Below, one piece after another: positions 12,425 through 25,224 of a stretch of 64,000 nt of DNA (positions are counted from its first letter, which is position 1; the number at the start of each line of letters is the position of its first letter). A model generated the notes under the pieces. The model was not told where the DNA came from and did no database searches. It saw only the letters and a program-made list of their open reading frames with translations. Source of the DNA: Trichoplax adhaerens (taxonomy: Eukaryota > Placozoa > Uniplacotomia > Trichoplacea > Trichoplacidae); NCBI RefSeq assembly GCF_000150275.1, contig NW_002060951.1:1560297-1624296 (forward strand). Reading direction: 5' to 3'. The position numbers and the translations under genes are program-made.

Positions 12425-14599
12425 TCAGAAAATGCCTTTACCTGGTGTACTTGCCCTACTGACAGTTGATTGATTTGGGAGATTTCTTGCTAATTTGAAA
12501 TTATCCAGCTTTTCTTTAGTAGGTTTAACTTTTGGCTTCAAAAACAGATAAGTGATTCTTTTAGAAGTGCTTACCTTCATAACAATTTATAATGACGTAT
12601 ATATTTATTCGATAATGTACTAACGTTAAATTGACATCAAGAAAAAGATAGAATTGATTGATGACGGTATATACCTTAGATACAAGTTCATTTTCATTTT
12701 TACCCTCTTTTAGTGATGATTTAAGTGCTGTTACAGAACGCAACATTAACGGTACAGATTTCCTTCTGTTAATTAATTTATAAAAATACTCATTACAACC
12801 AAATATTGAAATACTTTAAGATAATATTATATCTGTAATTGATAGTTACTGTATACGTATACGTGTATATAAATATTTTAGATTGTGAAATGAATATGGC
12901 TTATGTTCTCTTTATAGTTCACTCACTGAGCTTTCTGGCCTATTGCAATTTTACGATGAGCATCGGTAGGCTTTCGATCGGGTCCCTTCCAAGGCGGGAG
13001 TTTGTTATCTTTATTATCATCATCCATCAATTTTTTATTTGATCTTTGCAACGGTTCCATTTGATTCGCTTTTACATTTTTATTCAATTTAACAGATTTT
13101 TTCTTTTTGATTCCTGGCGATTGTTCTGATTGAGGTAAGGTATTTACTGGCTGTGGTGTAGATGACTAAGAAATTAATATAGAAATGAAATATATGTTAT
13201 CTTTCAGTAAAGAGAGATGAAATAGCTCTTTAAAAATCAGTACTAATTGATTTTATTCATGTAACGTAGCTGTCAACTCGAACATCTACCTTTGCTGCTG
13301 CAACGTAGTTCATTTGCTGCACTTTATTAATATAATGTTCTTTCCATCGATTTCTTATAAGATTTATGTTATTATTATCCTCAGGCAGATCCCATCTAAA
13401 TCTTAAACACTTTTGCTTCCAGATTATATCTAATTCGGATATATCTTTCCATCTCCAGCAAGTAGAAGCAACTCGACATAAACTTCTTGGATCTTAATTA
13501 TGTGATATAAAATTACGCACAATTGAAATATGAATATTAATTTTTTAGTAGAAAAGATTACTTAAATTTATAGCTACATTTGACGTAGTATGAGGATAGC
13601 GAATGAGAAAGAATTAATACTTGCCTAAATAAGAAAGAATTTTAATACTAATTTTTCTTGGCAACAAAACTGTGAAATCGCAATTGGTGATAGGAATCCT
13701 GTCTTTTACGATAGATTGAACATATTCTAGTTGGTGAGGTTTACATCTTGTGATGAGAATATTTAGGACCTGCCGACGCTGGTTATCTGTCCATTTGTCA
13801 AACTGATGGAGACAAAATTACGAATTAGTTCATACGGTGATATAATAATGATTTTGAATTGGTGCAACATAGATATAAAATATTTACATCATTAATTTAA
13901 GATTGTATAGATATAGTTTTGCGAATAGCCCTTACCCAGTGGCTAATTAGAGTTTTTCTTTCTTCAAATACCTATGTACAGTAATATTAAACCAAGCTGT
14001 TAAGCAATATGAACAAATTGTAAATCATCAGAATAAAAACTGTCAATTTTCTGCTTTGTTCCACAAGGTGCAGCTCAACGGTGCAATACTTAAGTAGAAA
14101 TTTATTTATATACAAGAAGTCCAATTTATTGCAGTATCTTTGAGAAGTTGCTACAGTTGATATACGTGTAGAAATTGTTAAGAAAGTATAAATTGGTAGA
14201 TGGATATTCCTTAGATGATTTTAATCGCCTACTGTTATTCATGACAAACGTTAAATTGATGATCGTGACGATGACATAAATGATCAAAACTGCCGAAATA
14301 AAGAATAAAAAATAGTTATATGTGCAAAGATGGAATACGATTCTTAGTATATTGTGTTTAATTAATCTTATATATAATACTGAAAATACTTATACTGTAT
14401 CTAATGTTACAAATTACGTATATTGAAGTGGGGGCTTAAGTTACAAAATCGTATATTATGAATTGTCTACGAACAATTTGCCAGAGTGACTAACTTTAAG
14501 ATTTGACGATCCGTTCGCCATGGGTGTCCAGGCGCTTTTACTTAAATACTTTTCGCTGTTTTCCTTTTCCTTCCTAGATATGTTTCTAGCAAAGGCCAT
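12425..14599 (-). CDS. FBXO16: FBXO16 orthologue, F-box protein
   Basis: Seven exons on the minus strand: 14495-14599, 13936-13971, 13625-13802, 13290-13492, 12927-13165, 12675-12765 and 12425-12535, giving 320 aa (human about 292). Exon 1 starts MAFARNISRKEKEN and holds SAWTPM; exon 2 is only 12 codons (VFEERKTLISHW). Exon 3 begins FDKWTDNQRRQVL, a signature of this family. The F-box spans about residues 92-135 (LPRKISIKILSYLDPRSLCR). Exon 5 carries the family motif LPPWKGPDRKPTD at about 230-242, after a Lys-rich linker. It should act as an SCF substrate adaptor; its targets are not visible. Oddity: the intron after exon 3 begins GCAAGT, and the conserved LDPRSLCR join works only with that GC donor. 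Only the short tail exon (12425-12535) is less certain. Confidence 0.93.
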
Positions 14600-16046
14600 C
14601 TTTTTCACTTGTATTATTATTGCTGCGATGTAGAAATGTTCTGTTACTTTTCAGGCTTGTTGTATTTCGATTCTACAAGCTTGACTAGTGTAATCAACAG
14701 TACAACACGTCAGTTGATTAAATAAACTAGGTATCTTCACCTTTTGACACCGTTGACAAGTTGGGTATATTAGAGGTGTATTGAAATTGATGTTACAGGT
14801 GCTATATATTACTTTTTGAATAATGTTACTATCTGTAATAGGTTGTTATCAATAATATTATTGATACTGTATACCGTAAATTCTTATTTTTACAGTATTT
14901 GACTTGTTTAGGAATTGCGATAGGAGTATAATCGATTGAATAGTAGCTTGTAATGAATTTGTTTACTGTATAGTGTAGAGATTGACTATCAGCTTAATGT
15001 TATAAGTTGTTATTGACTAGAAAGCAAAGCTGCCAAAGCATCATGTGCTGCGATCTTTTAGAACTAAGAAATTATTATTATTGATCATGGCATTGGAATT
15101 TAAATTTTAAGTCAAAACGTCAAGATGGATACGCATCCTCAGTTTAGATGTGTCTCTGTTGCTAAGATACTAAAGCTGTGCGATACGATACTGTACAGTA
15201 GCACCATGATTACACTATACAGTGTACTGTACTGGATCCTGACAAATTTAATATAAGATCTTTTAAATTTTCAAGGCATTGACATTCAGTTTGACTCCAA
15301 TTTCGCATAAACAGATTATTACAACCTTAAACAATTGGCTCTTGATGTTTCTATTAATTTTTACTACCGTATTACGTTATTTTATTTCTTTGAAATTCGA
15401 ATAGAAACCAACAGTCACTAGTATATGTACGCTCAGTTCAACCAGTATACTGTACAAATCACGCCTTAAACAGTGGTACTCTGGATATAGGCAATTGGGC
15501 ATGGACATGCGCGATTCAATGTCCTCCACAGTCGACAGTGTGATTCAGGGTTACAGTACAGTACAAACTGTATTGTACTGTAAGATGCAGACTGTACACT
15601 GTAGATCGAGGTAGTGTTACTTTCTTGAAGTGCTGAGTCAGGCCACTAGTAATACTCTAGTAGTAATATTGTGTTTGAATAAATGAACGAGCTGCGAGCT
15701 GAAAGTTCAACATTAGCTCCAAGTACATAATCATTAATCAATCTTTAATAGTCCCTGATCAAGCTGATAGGGATATTAGTGGTTATTGCTCGACAATACT
15801 GGCCACAAGCTACGCCGAATCCTGCCTTTTTCATCATAGCTTGTATTCAGTCTAGTGATTTTCTGACAGCATAATATGGCCATAGAAGAGTGTATTTAGC
15901 TGTAGTAGACTTGCTTCAAAGCTGCTCTTTACTGAACGGTTGAGGTGGGCAGCTTGTTGGTTCAAAAGAAAATTACCAGTACACATTAAGGAATTATAAT
16001 TTTATGCACGTTATAGAGTATATCGCATAAGAGTGGAGTTTATCTG
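14600..16046. other. Intergenic between divergent FBXO16 and TTC32
   Basis: This 1.4 kb stretch is the shared upstream region of FBXO16 (-) and TTC32 (+). It holds TACTGTACAG-type palindromic repeats at about 15185-15240 and 15550-15610. No exon or regulatory motif was recognised. Confidence 0.6.
15185..15610. repeat. Two small TACTGTACAG palindromic islands
   Basis: Clusters at about 15187-15235 and 15553-15605 repeat the core ACTGTACAGT, ACAGTGTACTGTACT and ACTGTACACTGTA. They have the same sequence character as the 3.6-4.9 kb islands and again lie between genes. Confidence 0.5.
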
Positions 16047-16765
16047 ATGGATGAAGATTATAATCAAGCCAATCTCCTCTTTACTAATGGACAACGCCAA
16101 GCAGCCCTCGATAGTTACACCGCTTTCCTTGATAAATGGGAACCACAACGTGACGCTTTCGGTGATACCGTCAATAGTTATAATAAAAAATTGGCAATAG
16201 CTTACAACAATCGCGGGCAGTTGCATTACCTCAACGTTGACTTTTATTTAGCAATGGAAGACTACAGCCAAGCACTTAAATATAATCAACATTTTGCTGT
16301 AGCATACTATAATCGTGGTCAAATTCATTACAGATTAGGTAAATATAGTGTCATTCTGGAAATAAAAATGAACTAATTAAAAAGTTGCATATGTTATTGT
16401 AAATCGCGATACACAAATATCTAATTCTGTTATCTCCGGTGATGGCAATCACACGATAAAAATAGATTTGATTAACTTTGTAAGAATACCTATGTTAATA
16501 AATGTAATTAATATGCTAACTTACTTAGATAAACAAAACGTGCATTCACAAATACACCATTTATCGATTTTTTTTAAGTATAGTTCTAATGACATTTTAA
16601 TAATCTTTAGGCTCGTATCAGCTAGCAATTCAAGATTTACAACGTGCATTAGCTATAGAGCCAAACTTTGAAGATGCTAGATCAAATTTGATGCAAGCTC
16701 GTCAAGACCTAGAGTTGCAGCTACAGGGTAAATCATCGTCCGATACGATTAACGCTCTAAGTTAA
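16047..16765 (+). CDS. TTC32: TTC32 orthologue, small TPR protein
   Basis: Two exons, 16047-16338 and 16611-16765, give 148 aa; human TTC32 is of similar length (about 151 aa). The protein is essentially three TPR-like helical hairpins. The first (about 3-36) starts YNQANLLFTNGQRQAALDSY, the second holds AYNNRGQLHYLNVDFYLAME, and the third holds AYYNRGQIHYRLGSYQLAIQ across the splice. A short polar tail follows. The exon join TTA G / GC TCG restores the TPR consensus exactly. TPR proteins of this type are scaffolds for protein contacts; no specific partner can be read from the sequence. The frame running on past 16338 is intron read-through. Confidence 0.92.
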
Positions 16766-18813
16766 TGAGATTCCTAGAAATGCTCTTCCATTGGGCATAG
16801 CCTCCCGGCCATCTACTGGTGGTAATGTATTCAATTACTGTTAACCATGATAGCTCTACGTGTATGCTATTTCATCTTGAGAGAAAGTTGATTTAACATT
16901 CGTTACTTTGCTGCGAAAAAATTTTATAAAGTTACTAGCACCTCGAACTCTGATCATTATAAGAACGACCTAGTTACTCATATCTATTTTAGAGGTATAA
17001 CCACAAATCACGAACATAGTACTTTCAACATACGTTCGTACACTAATTATAATTATGTTGCGAAAATTGGCTATTATTTATAATCGGTGGTACAGTACTT
17101 CACTAACACACAAGAGATACATCATAAAATACATAATTTTTCACAACAGGAATGAGCATACTTTTATGAAAAGGTTCAATAACCTGTCTTCTATACTACT
17201 GGTCTGTATATATTAAAACGTTTATACATATACATTTTATTGATATTATTGTAATGAAACATATGCAGAGCATGCACCTATGTAAATGGTTAAGATTCAT
17301 ATTAATAAATTAATTATTAGAATAAAAAAATTTTGGACATCACTGATTGTCCAAAATTAAAGGACAAGCTTTTTCTGACTTAGCTAAATTAAACTAAGTG
17401 AATAGTAACTAGCTATTACTTTGTGGTCAATGTTGTATTTTAGAAATCTCGTACATTTATTAAAAGCATTTAATCTAATACGAGTTTAGAAGATTGTTTC
17501 GCTTTTGCTTTTTCTATAAATAAGATTTGGATATATGTAATCTTGAAATTTTACATAATGGATTGCATTTGTTGTCTATCTTACATCAGCAGCTAACTTT
17601 ATTTCGTAAATATTAATCATGATCATGTATTGAAAAGATAGGTGGTAGCTTTTGAAATTCTTAGAGAACTGCATACTGTCAGCGATTATTTTGCTATACC
17701 GAAAGGAAGGTTTTTGCCAGCTTTATTCGCACAGTTATTATAAATGCATTATCTTTACTACAACTTTCACGAATTCGTGTTTATGACAACACAAAGCGTA
17801 CGGTGTACGTAGACACTAGAAAGTCATAGAATGATATTATCTGTATCAAGGTATAATTTGTAGATAATCATACAATTTCTTAACCCTGATCCGTAGAAAT
17901 GACAGTAAAGCGACGGGGTAGTAAGAATGAAATTAAGTAGAATGCTTTCTCGTAAATCGATCTTCATGATAAAGTTAAAGAGATAAGATCGTTTAGAATT
18001 TATGGTGGTTGATATCACAAATATAATGAAATTAATATGAACGAGCAATATAAAGGTCATCAATGCTCTGAAATTAAGCAAGAATCAATCCTTGAGTCAA
18101 GTTCTTTATATCCGTATATGATAACACCGATGTACGGGATATCGAGACATATGTAACGGATATGCGTATATTCCTGTGTTAAAATATTAAAAATCGTATG
18201 TAGTACAAAATTCAAGGTAATAGTTCATTTATTAATGCCTATACTTCCATTTCATATTAAAGAAACCAATTTGGTTCGCTATAAACAGAATGTTGGATTC
18301 TGTAGCTAAATAAGTAAGATGATCTCTTCCCAGTTGTCCGCAGGCTTGAAAACAGATTAACTTATAATTTCATAGTTTTTTCTAAAATATAGTCATAATT
18401 TGGAGGCTTATTCGTTTCCTGAAAATTGATATTTAAATTTCATATACAGTGTACAAAACAGAAGTACATGTCCATTTAGGGACTACTCCACAATTTTTAC
18501 CCAATCCAAAATCCAAATTCATAAAATCTCATTTTTTGTGGAGTAGACCCTGGTCCATGTTAGGAAGCAATTTTGATGTCATTGTAGGTTTACAGCAATG
18601 GACTTTAAAGTAATCCCTAGAGTATCACATACTGTATGTTGTAGAAAAAGAAGTCTTCGTAACTGTTTTAAATCAGTAATGATAGCATTTCCGATTAAGC
18701 GATTTGAAAGCGTGCTAGGATGTTATTGGTTTCTGATACATCGCAAGTAGATAAGTAAGATAGGGTTGTCGTATAATTGTCAAATACACATACATTTGAT
18801 AACTGTAAATAGA
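16766..18813. other. Intergenic between TTC32 and ABHD3-like A
   Basis: About 2 kb of AT-rich sequence with no supported gene. It contains a short reverse-strand copy of the CCCGTCGCTTTACTG dispersed motif at 17901-17917. The 85-codon minus frame at 17824-18081 has no family resemblance. Confidence 0.6.
17901..17917 (-). repeat. Dispersed motif CCCGTCGCTTTACTGTC, copy 3
   Basis: The reverse complement of these 17 bases matches bases within the 4732-4760 copy exactly. Unlike the first two copies it is not preceded by an obvious microsatellite. Confidence 0.5.
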
Positions 18814-21222
18814 TTAACTTATGTTGCTGTGATTCTCTAATAATGCTTTAAGAAAATCGATGCACACTTTGTCAGCGTAGGTAGTTTTCGTTGGCCATAG
18901 CTTTTCAATAAATCCAACATGGCCTCCGTAGCGTGTCAAAATCAATGCTATGTCTGGAGATTGATTAAATTTATCGATTGGTATACCTACAGGAGATTAT
19001 TTTTAAAAATTATCAATTTTTTTGATAGAGTTAGTATTCGGAAGTAATAGATTTGAAATATGCACGTATGATGAAAAAAAATTTTAAATGAATTTAGCAA
19101 GTGCCAATATTTAGTGAATTTCCGCTGCAAAGGTAACGTACCTGCAATTGGTGAAAATGGATCATCGATGGCGTTAATACAAACCAATGGTGTCTTGATT
19201 TTATCCATCCTTATTCCAGGCGATGCCAGCTTATAATATGTAGTCAAATCTGGATAGCCAAATAATGGTAGTATAACGGATTGATCAAATTGGCTGAAAG
19301 TGATACACTAGCAATAGATCAAATAATATTATTTTTGAGAAGTCCTAATTCGTTAAGTATACCTAGTGTGTCTTGTTATTATTGCCATTGTTAATGGTTG
19401 GATAATACTTAGAAGGCTCATTTACGTACTAATTTACGCATTGTTAGCTGTATTCAATTTGTGCAGATACAATACGAGTAGATATTAATGATATTATGGT
19501 CTTAAATGCGAACTAGTTGCCATTTTAAGGTCAATTTTTGAATCATCTAAGATTGTAAAGTGAAGGAAGAAATATAATACCGTATTTTGCCTTACCTTCT
19601 TCACATCTTCGAAGTTAAAGGGTAGTGAATGCCCATTTTCCGTAAATGATGATTCGTGACTATGGAATGAATAGCTATTAAAGTAGAATGCTAGATAACG
19701 TTATATTACGACGTACAACTAACCATTTCAGGTAATTTATCATAAATTCTGCTATGTAGACATTATACATTCGCGTATTGAACCAAGTCTCTAATGATAA
19801 TTGGGTAACTTTCATATCAAACGGAGTAGATACAATACAGGCAGCATGAACATAATTTTGCGATGGCTCTGTTTCTGCTAAGTAATTGCAGATAATCATT
19901 CTAATCAAGCAATAATTTAATAATAACTTAGTCAGATTAAACATTGAAATATAATCAATCAAATCTAAAATCATTGTAAGAATCAGTAATTAGGATAATC
20001 GATGAAAAAGTAGCAAGAATTTTTACCCTCCAAGAGAAATACCAATGACATTGATCATAGATCTAGGATATTTTTGATGGATATGATCTATTATTGTAGC
20101 TAAATCAGTCCAATCTCCCAGACGAGGTAACTGTGATGGCTATTGGATAAAAATATGTTACATATTTTTTGTCGTAATAGATGTGTACAGCCATTATCAT
20201 TATTTTTTAATAACTTTTTAGTGAAGAATAAACCGTACCTTAGCAAGAGGTAATCCATCGCTACCACGAATGCAGAAAATAGCTGTCCTAATTTAATGGA
20301 TATGAAGGAGGATACATTATTTTTTACGTAGAATCGAGTTTTACGTATATTTACTTAATACTACAGTAAATGAATTGAATGCAGTGACTTCTAACCTATA
20401 CCCCAAGCTTCTGGCTTCTACTAAACAGTTACTTCTTGCTTTGCCTTTTACGCATATGAAGTGATAGTAAGAATATAATATTGTCGATCTACTCGATTTG
20501 TCAAGTCAGTGTACCGATGCAGAAGTAGAAATTCGATATTACCTCCTATCCCAGGGACATACAAGACGATGGGTTTATCATGATCATCATCACTTTGATC
20601 ATCAATCAACCAATCAATGGCTAATTGGATTCCGGCTGTTGTAACGATGATTTCACTTCATAAAACAATTAGTAAGCGGATAATATTATGTCTGACTTTT
20701 AAAGTTGACAGTTCTGATACTTAATAACAGTAATAGTGAATAGATTCTTAAACTATCAAGACTTGATATTTAAGTTAGTTTTCCAAGAATGTCCTTTCTT
20801 GGGAACCGTACCGTTTTTAGAATTGCTATTGCTAGGATTAAAACTATTTGAAAGGTGGTATTACAGAACTTTTATCTTCATGTATACTCGAATACTAATT
20901 TTAAGAATGGTTTAGTAGCCTTCCAACATTACTAATACGAACTTTACCGATGGCAACCTAATTCGGGAGATTTCTCAAGGACGGCTCTGAAGACGGTTTG
21001 AAGATGACCATTTAGCGCCCATGGAGTTGGATAGTATGGACGCTTAAGCGTATCAATATGATTATGAATAAAATCTTTTAATTTACCATTTGATATGATA
21101 ATTAATGGCTTTTTGACGATGGAATAAAAATAATATGAAGTTGATAAACCGAACGAAATGAGTAGGATGGATTTCCAAGTTAAAATACATGGCAATGAGT
21201 TAGTTACCATTTGCCATAACAT
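18814..21222 (-). CDS. ABHD3-like alpha/beta hydrolase A
   Basis: Nine exons on the minus strand: 20948-21222, 20543-20655, 20396-20444, 20239-20287, 20027-20139, 19724-19900, 19596-19659, 19142-19307 and 18814-18986, giving 392 aa. Exon 1 holds an N-terminal membrane anchor (about residues 16-36) and the family motif GHLQTVFRAV. The nucleophile elbow is GISLGG (Ser197), the acid is Asp329 in DDPFSP, and the base is His358 in YGGHVGF. ABHD1/ABHD3 proteins are single-pass membrane lipid hydrolases; ABHD3 acts on phospholipids with medium-length or oxidised chains. Oddities are PGIGGKARSN where paralogues have PGLTG, and CIRGSDG where they have NNRG, so substrate handling may differ. The gene lies head-to-tail with ABHD3-like B and matches it in six of nine exon lengths or closely so. 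Confidence 0.92.
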
Positions 21223-22779
21223 CCCTTAAAGTAACCTAATGTCTTTATGCAAAATCGGCTTACAGCAGTCTTTACAATATTGATAGCATATGTATCATCG
21301 ACAAGTTTGATCCAATCTATTTATACTCACTATCTATTTAAGCTCAATATTGACATTTTTAATTTGTAGACGATTGTATCGGTATAATCATAATCTTGAC
21401 GATTAAAGGTTGCTCTTATGCCAGTATTTATTTATTTTTATCGTGGCGTTAGGCAGACTATGGTCTTAAATCTTTCGACTTTGGTTGATGATGTTATAGT
21501 ATTGCTCAATACCTTTTAATTCATGGTTGAATTATCACATTTTTATTGGATGCTATATTTAAGGCATTTAATTATAACAATAACTTTAAAATTCATTAAT
21601 TATTCATGAATTCTATCGGAGAAATAATATTAATACGGTTCACTTTCTGAAAAATGAGTTATTTTTAATTAATTTGTTTATAATAAAGAATATTTGCTAT
21701 GCAAGTGGTATATTTATCAGCGCTTGTTTAAAACCATGAGTTAAATAATGTGGCTTTTTACATGGATTCGTATGAAATGGCTGCTAGATAGGCAACTTGA
21801 ACTTGATTGGTTATATTATAATTACTAGACGATTTCTACAATTTGAATAAGTAACAGCACAGAATCATCAAGTGCTAAAATTCAGTTAAACCGTTTTAGT
21901 CAAAATCATGAACTAAAGAGCGTTTTTTTATTAGTTTACAAGTATTTTATCGCAGCTGCATTGATCATGTCAAAAAGAATTCATCACTTGCAATAATTCA
22001 TCATGTTATTGCTATGGTTACTCGTCGTATGAATTACGCCCTTGCAACCCTATTTAATCAAAGCTTACACGAGTTTTTCGTAGGATTAGGTGACAGCAAT
22101 AAAATAGATGCAAATGTGTAATATCATCACGCTATTTTCATACTGTATTGTAATGAAAGATTTATATAAGCTTTATATAACTATACGTAGTGGCTACTGC
22201 TTTCATGCTAATTTTACTTCATAAATAAATTAAATCAGGAGAAATAAATACTAAATTTCTTTGATACCGTTTTGGTAACTACGGGAATTAGATCAAAGAC
22301 CTTTGCTGACTTTAACGTTTTAGGATCACAAAATATAATCTCAATGTAAACGCCATAAGTAGTGCAATTGCAAGCCAAAGAAATAAAGTAGAACAGACTA
22401 ATTTATGATTAGTTATGAATCGAAATTCCAAAGTAGAGGATATCACTAACTAGTAATATTTACTAATGCAGATAGTGCCGTTAGTTACTCGTAACTTGAA
22501 CAATTTATTGTATATTGGCCTGCGCACTCAAAGCATCAAAACCAATCATTTAGAATGCAAGTATATATCATTTACAGTACTAAAAACAGATAATAATATT
22601 TCAGCTGTATCCTCGTCACTATGATGATAAAGGCATATCCGAACATCACCAAATTTGATAGACTTTAAAAATTTTCTTCAGTGGGCTATAGTTAACGATT
22701 ACAGAAGATCTAGTATTGCCTTATTTATCTCTTTTGAAATAGATTAATTATTTACTTTATTCCCTTCTAATATTTGAGC
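21223..22779. other. Intergenic between tandem ABHD3-like A and B
   Basis: About 1.55 kb of AT-rich sequence. It must include the promoter of gene A and the 3' UTR of gene B. No open frame or repeat was recognised. Confidence 0.6.
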
Positions 22780-25224
22780 TTAATCTTTTAAATCGCTTGA
22801 ATGATCCAGGTACGCTTCTAAAAATTGGCCAAATAACCTATCCATATATGTTGATCCGACAGGAAAAAGTCCTTCCATGAATCCTATATGACCTCCAGTC
22901 TTTGTTAAAATTAAGGCTAAATTGGAATTTTTTGCAATATCGTCTACTGGGATTGCTGGAATATCGAGTATAGTTATTTGTTATTTCTGAATCTATGATA
23001 ACATTTCGCTACTGTAATTTATGTATAAGTATATAGTTATGAATAAAATACATCTTTGTATTCCAACCTAAGGTATCGAGACTTACCATTTTCCGGTGAA
23101 AACGGATCATTAGGAGCATTTATAAATACAATCGGTGTTTTAACTCTGTGCGTTTTGAATGCAAACGACGCATCACTGTAGTAGTCTGATATATGTTTGT
23201 ATCCAAACAGTGGTACGGTAACGCACGCATCAAATTCTGCAATGGTGGTGCACTAGTAAGGAATGAAAATTAAGTTGCAGCCGATCAACATTTTCATATT
23301 GATAATCCTTTATAAGCTAAATGAAACGTAAAAGATAATTTATAGTACGTAAGGATTAGAACTTACATTCGGCACATCGTCAAGATTAAATGGTAGCTGA
23401 TCACGATTTTTATGAAACATTTCATAATTGCTGTGAATAATAATGAAAATGTTGAAAGTAGGTGGATAAAATAAGAGTTATGATATATTATTAATGGACA
23501 GTATATCGTACAGTTAAACTATAATTTATTATAGTGAAGAAATTGTCACGGATCGCTTACTTTTCAGCTAATTTAACCAAATTTTTCCCTAAATACCGAT
23601 TATAGGTTATACGATTAAACGGTGTCTCTAATGACGCTTGCGATTTATGAAAGTCCCACGCGATCGATGCAGCAAAACCAATGTCTACATATTTTTCTTT
23701 AATATCTTCATTTGCCAAGTAGTTTGAAAGTATGATCCTATTACAATTAGTATTGATGACGACGATGGATAATATTACTGTTATTGATACAATGTCGAAT
23801 ATCGAGAACAATCAATCATAATTCCAAACTGTTAGTTAATATAGAGTTATAGACAATAATTCACACATTAGGTTATTAATACCCTCCAAGAGAAACGCCG
23901 GCAACTATGAACGGCAAATCAGGATATTTCTTTTTCATAAATTGAAGGACAATGTGCAAATCATCCGTGTGCGCTGCACAGGCGAATTTGGGTGTCTTTA
24001 ACAGTAAAGGCGACGGTTAAGAAGCTGTAATTACTTTTGTATCTATTTATGCGATGTGATTAGGTCGAATATTGCTAATAATAATCTGTTTGTTAATGTG
24101 CATTTCTAATAATGTGATATTGAATGCATCCATAATATGTTGCTCGATGACAGTACTCTATAACTACTGACCTTCAATAATGAATTTCCGCATCCTCGAT
24201 TGTTATAGATGACTGCCCTATAGAACGTAGGTAATGGCTATGAGATTAATACTACAGTACGCTTTTACTCTGTCCAGTTATCGTACAGAATTATAACCAT
24301 TACGCATACTTTCAAGATATTATGTTTAATTATGGTATTTGATGCATGTACTACCGTATAGGATGGCTCGATCTAACATATCGATCAATTTAATTTTAAG
24401 AATCTGCAATACATACCTGCAACCGAAGAGTTTGGCCTGGTAACCTAAATATTGAGAATAACTACTTTGACTACCTCCTGTAGAATGGAAAAACTGAGTC
24501 ATTGAGATTGTACAGTACAGCACTAAACCACGTACTCTTCCTCTATCAGTACACTTTTAAAAATGCGTAGAAATAAGTTTCTTACAATGATTATCATATT
24601 TTAATATATTCTTATTTGATGATAACATACGTCAAAATGAAATCACCTGTTAATCCTGGTAGTATCACGACTAAGCCTCGATAAGTATCTCTATCGTCGT
24701 CTATCCAATCTAAAGCTATTTCACCTCCATCCGGTGTCGGAAGTATTTCTCTAAGGATCAAAAATAGAAGTAACATTTACCATTGGCAACCTCATTCATA
24801 CCTCAATAATACTCAGTAAAGATTAGTCTTATGCATCCATTGATTTTCATTCATCTACAGCTCCATAACGGGGTACTCAGTCACTATCTTGGTTATAAAT
24901 GGAATGATATATAATGATGAATAGATGGCTTTAAGCTTAAATGCATCATTACCTTGTATAATGAATTGGTGGTAAAATTTGAAAAACAGCTCGAAGTATC
25001 GTCTGAAGATGTCCACCAGGAGCCCAACAAGTAGGATAATAATAGTCAGTTTTGAGCCTCTTTTCAATAAATCGTCGTAATTTGCCTTGGCCACAAATGA
25101 GTTTTGGTCGATGGACAGTATACATCCAGTAATAGGAAGAATAAATGCAAAATAAAGCAGGTAAAGATATCCTCCAGTTCAATAGACCGGTTAAGAATGT
25201 TTTATCAAATAGAGGTAATTGCAT
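22780..25224 (-). CDS. ABHD3-like alpha/beta hydrolase B
   Basis: Nine exons on the minus strand: 24953-25224, 24647-24750, 24417-24477, 24172-24217, 23883-23995, 23561-23737, 23367-23430, 23087-23252 and 22780-22955, giving 392 aa. The N-terminus has a hydrophobic anchor (about 14-36), followed by TCWAPGGHLQTILRAVF. Other family motifs are PGLTGGSQSSY (oxyanion region), YNNRGCG, GVSLGG with Ser196, NDPFSP with Asp328, and GGHIGFMEGLFP with His357. This looks like a normal catalytically competent member. Because the position before Asp328 is Asn here but Asp in the paralogues, Asp328 and its equivalents are the likely catalytic acid. Expected to sit in the endoplasmic reticulum or another internal membrane and to hydrolyse lipid esters; the precise substrate is unknown. 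Confidence 0.93.
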
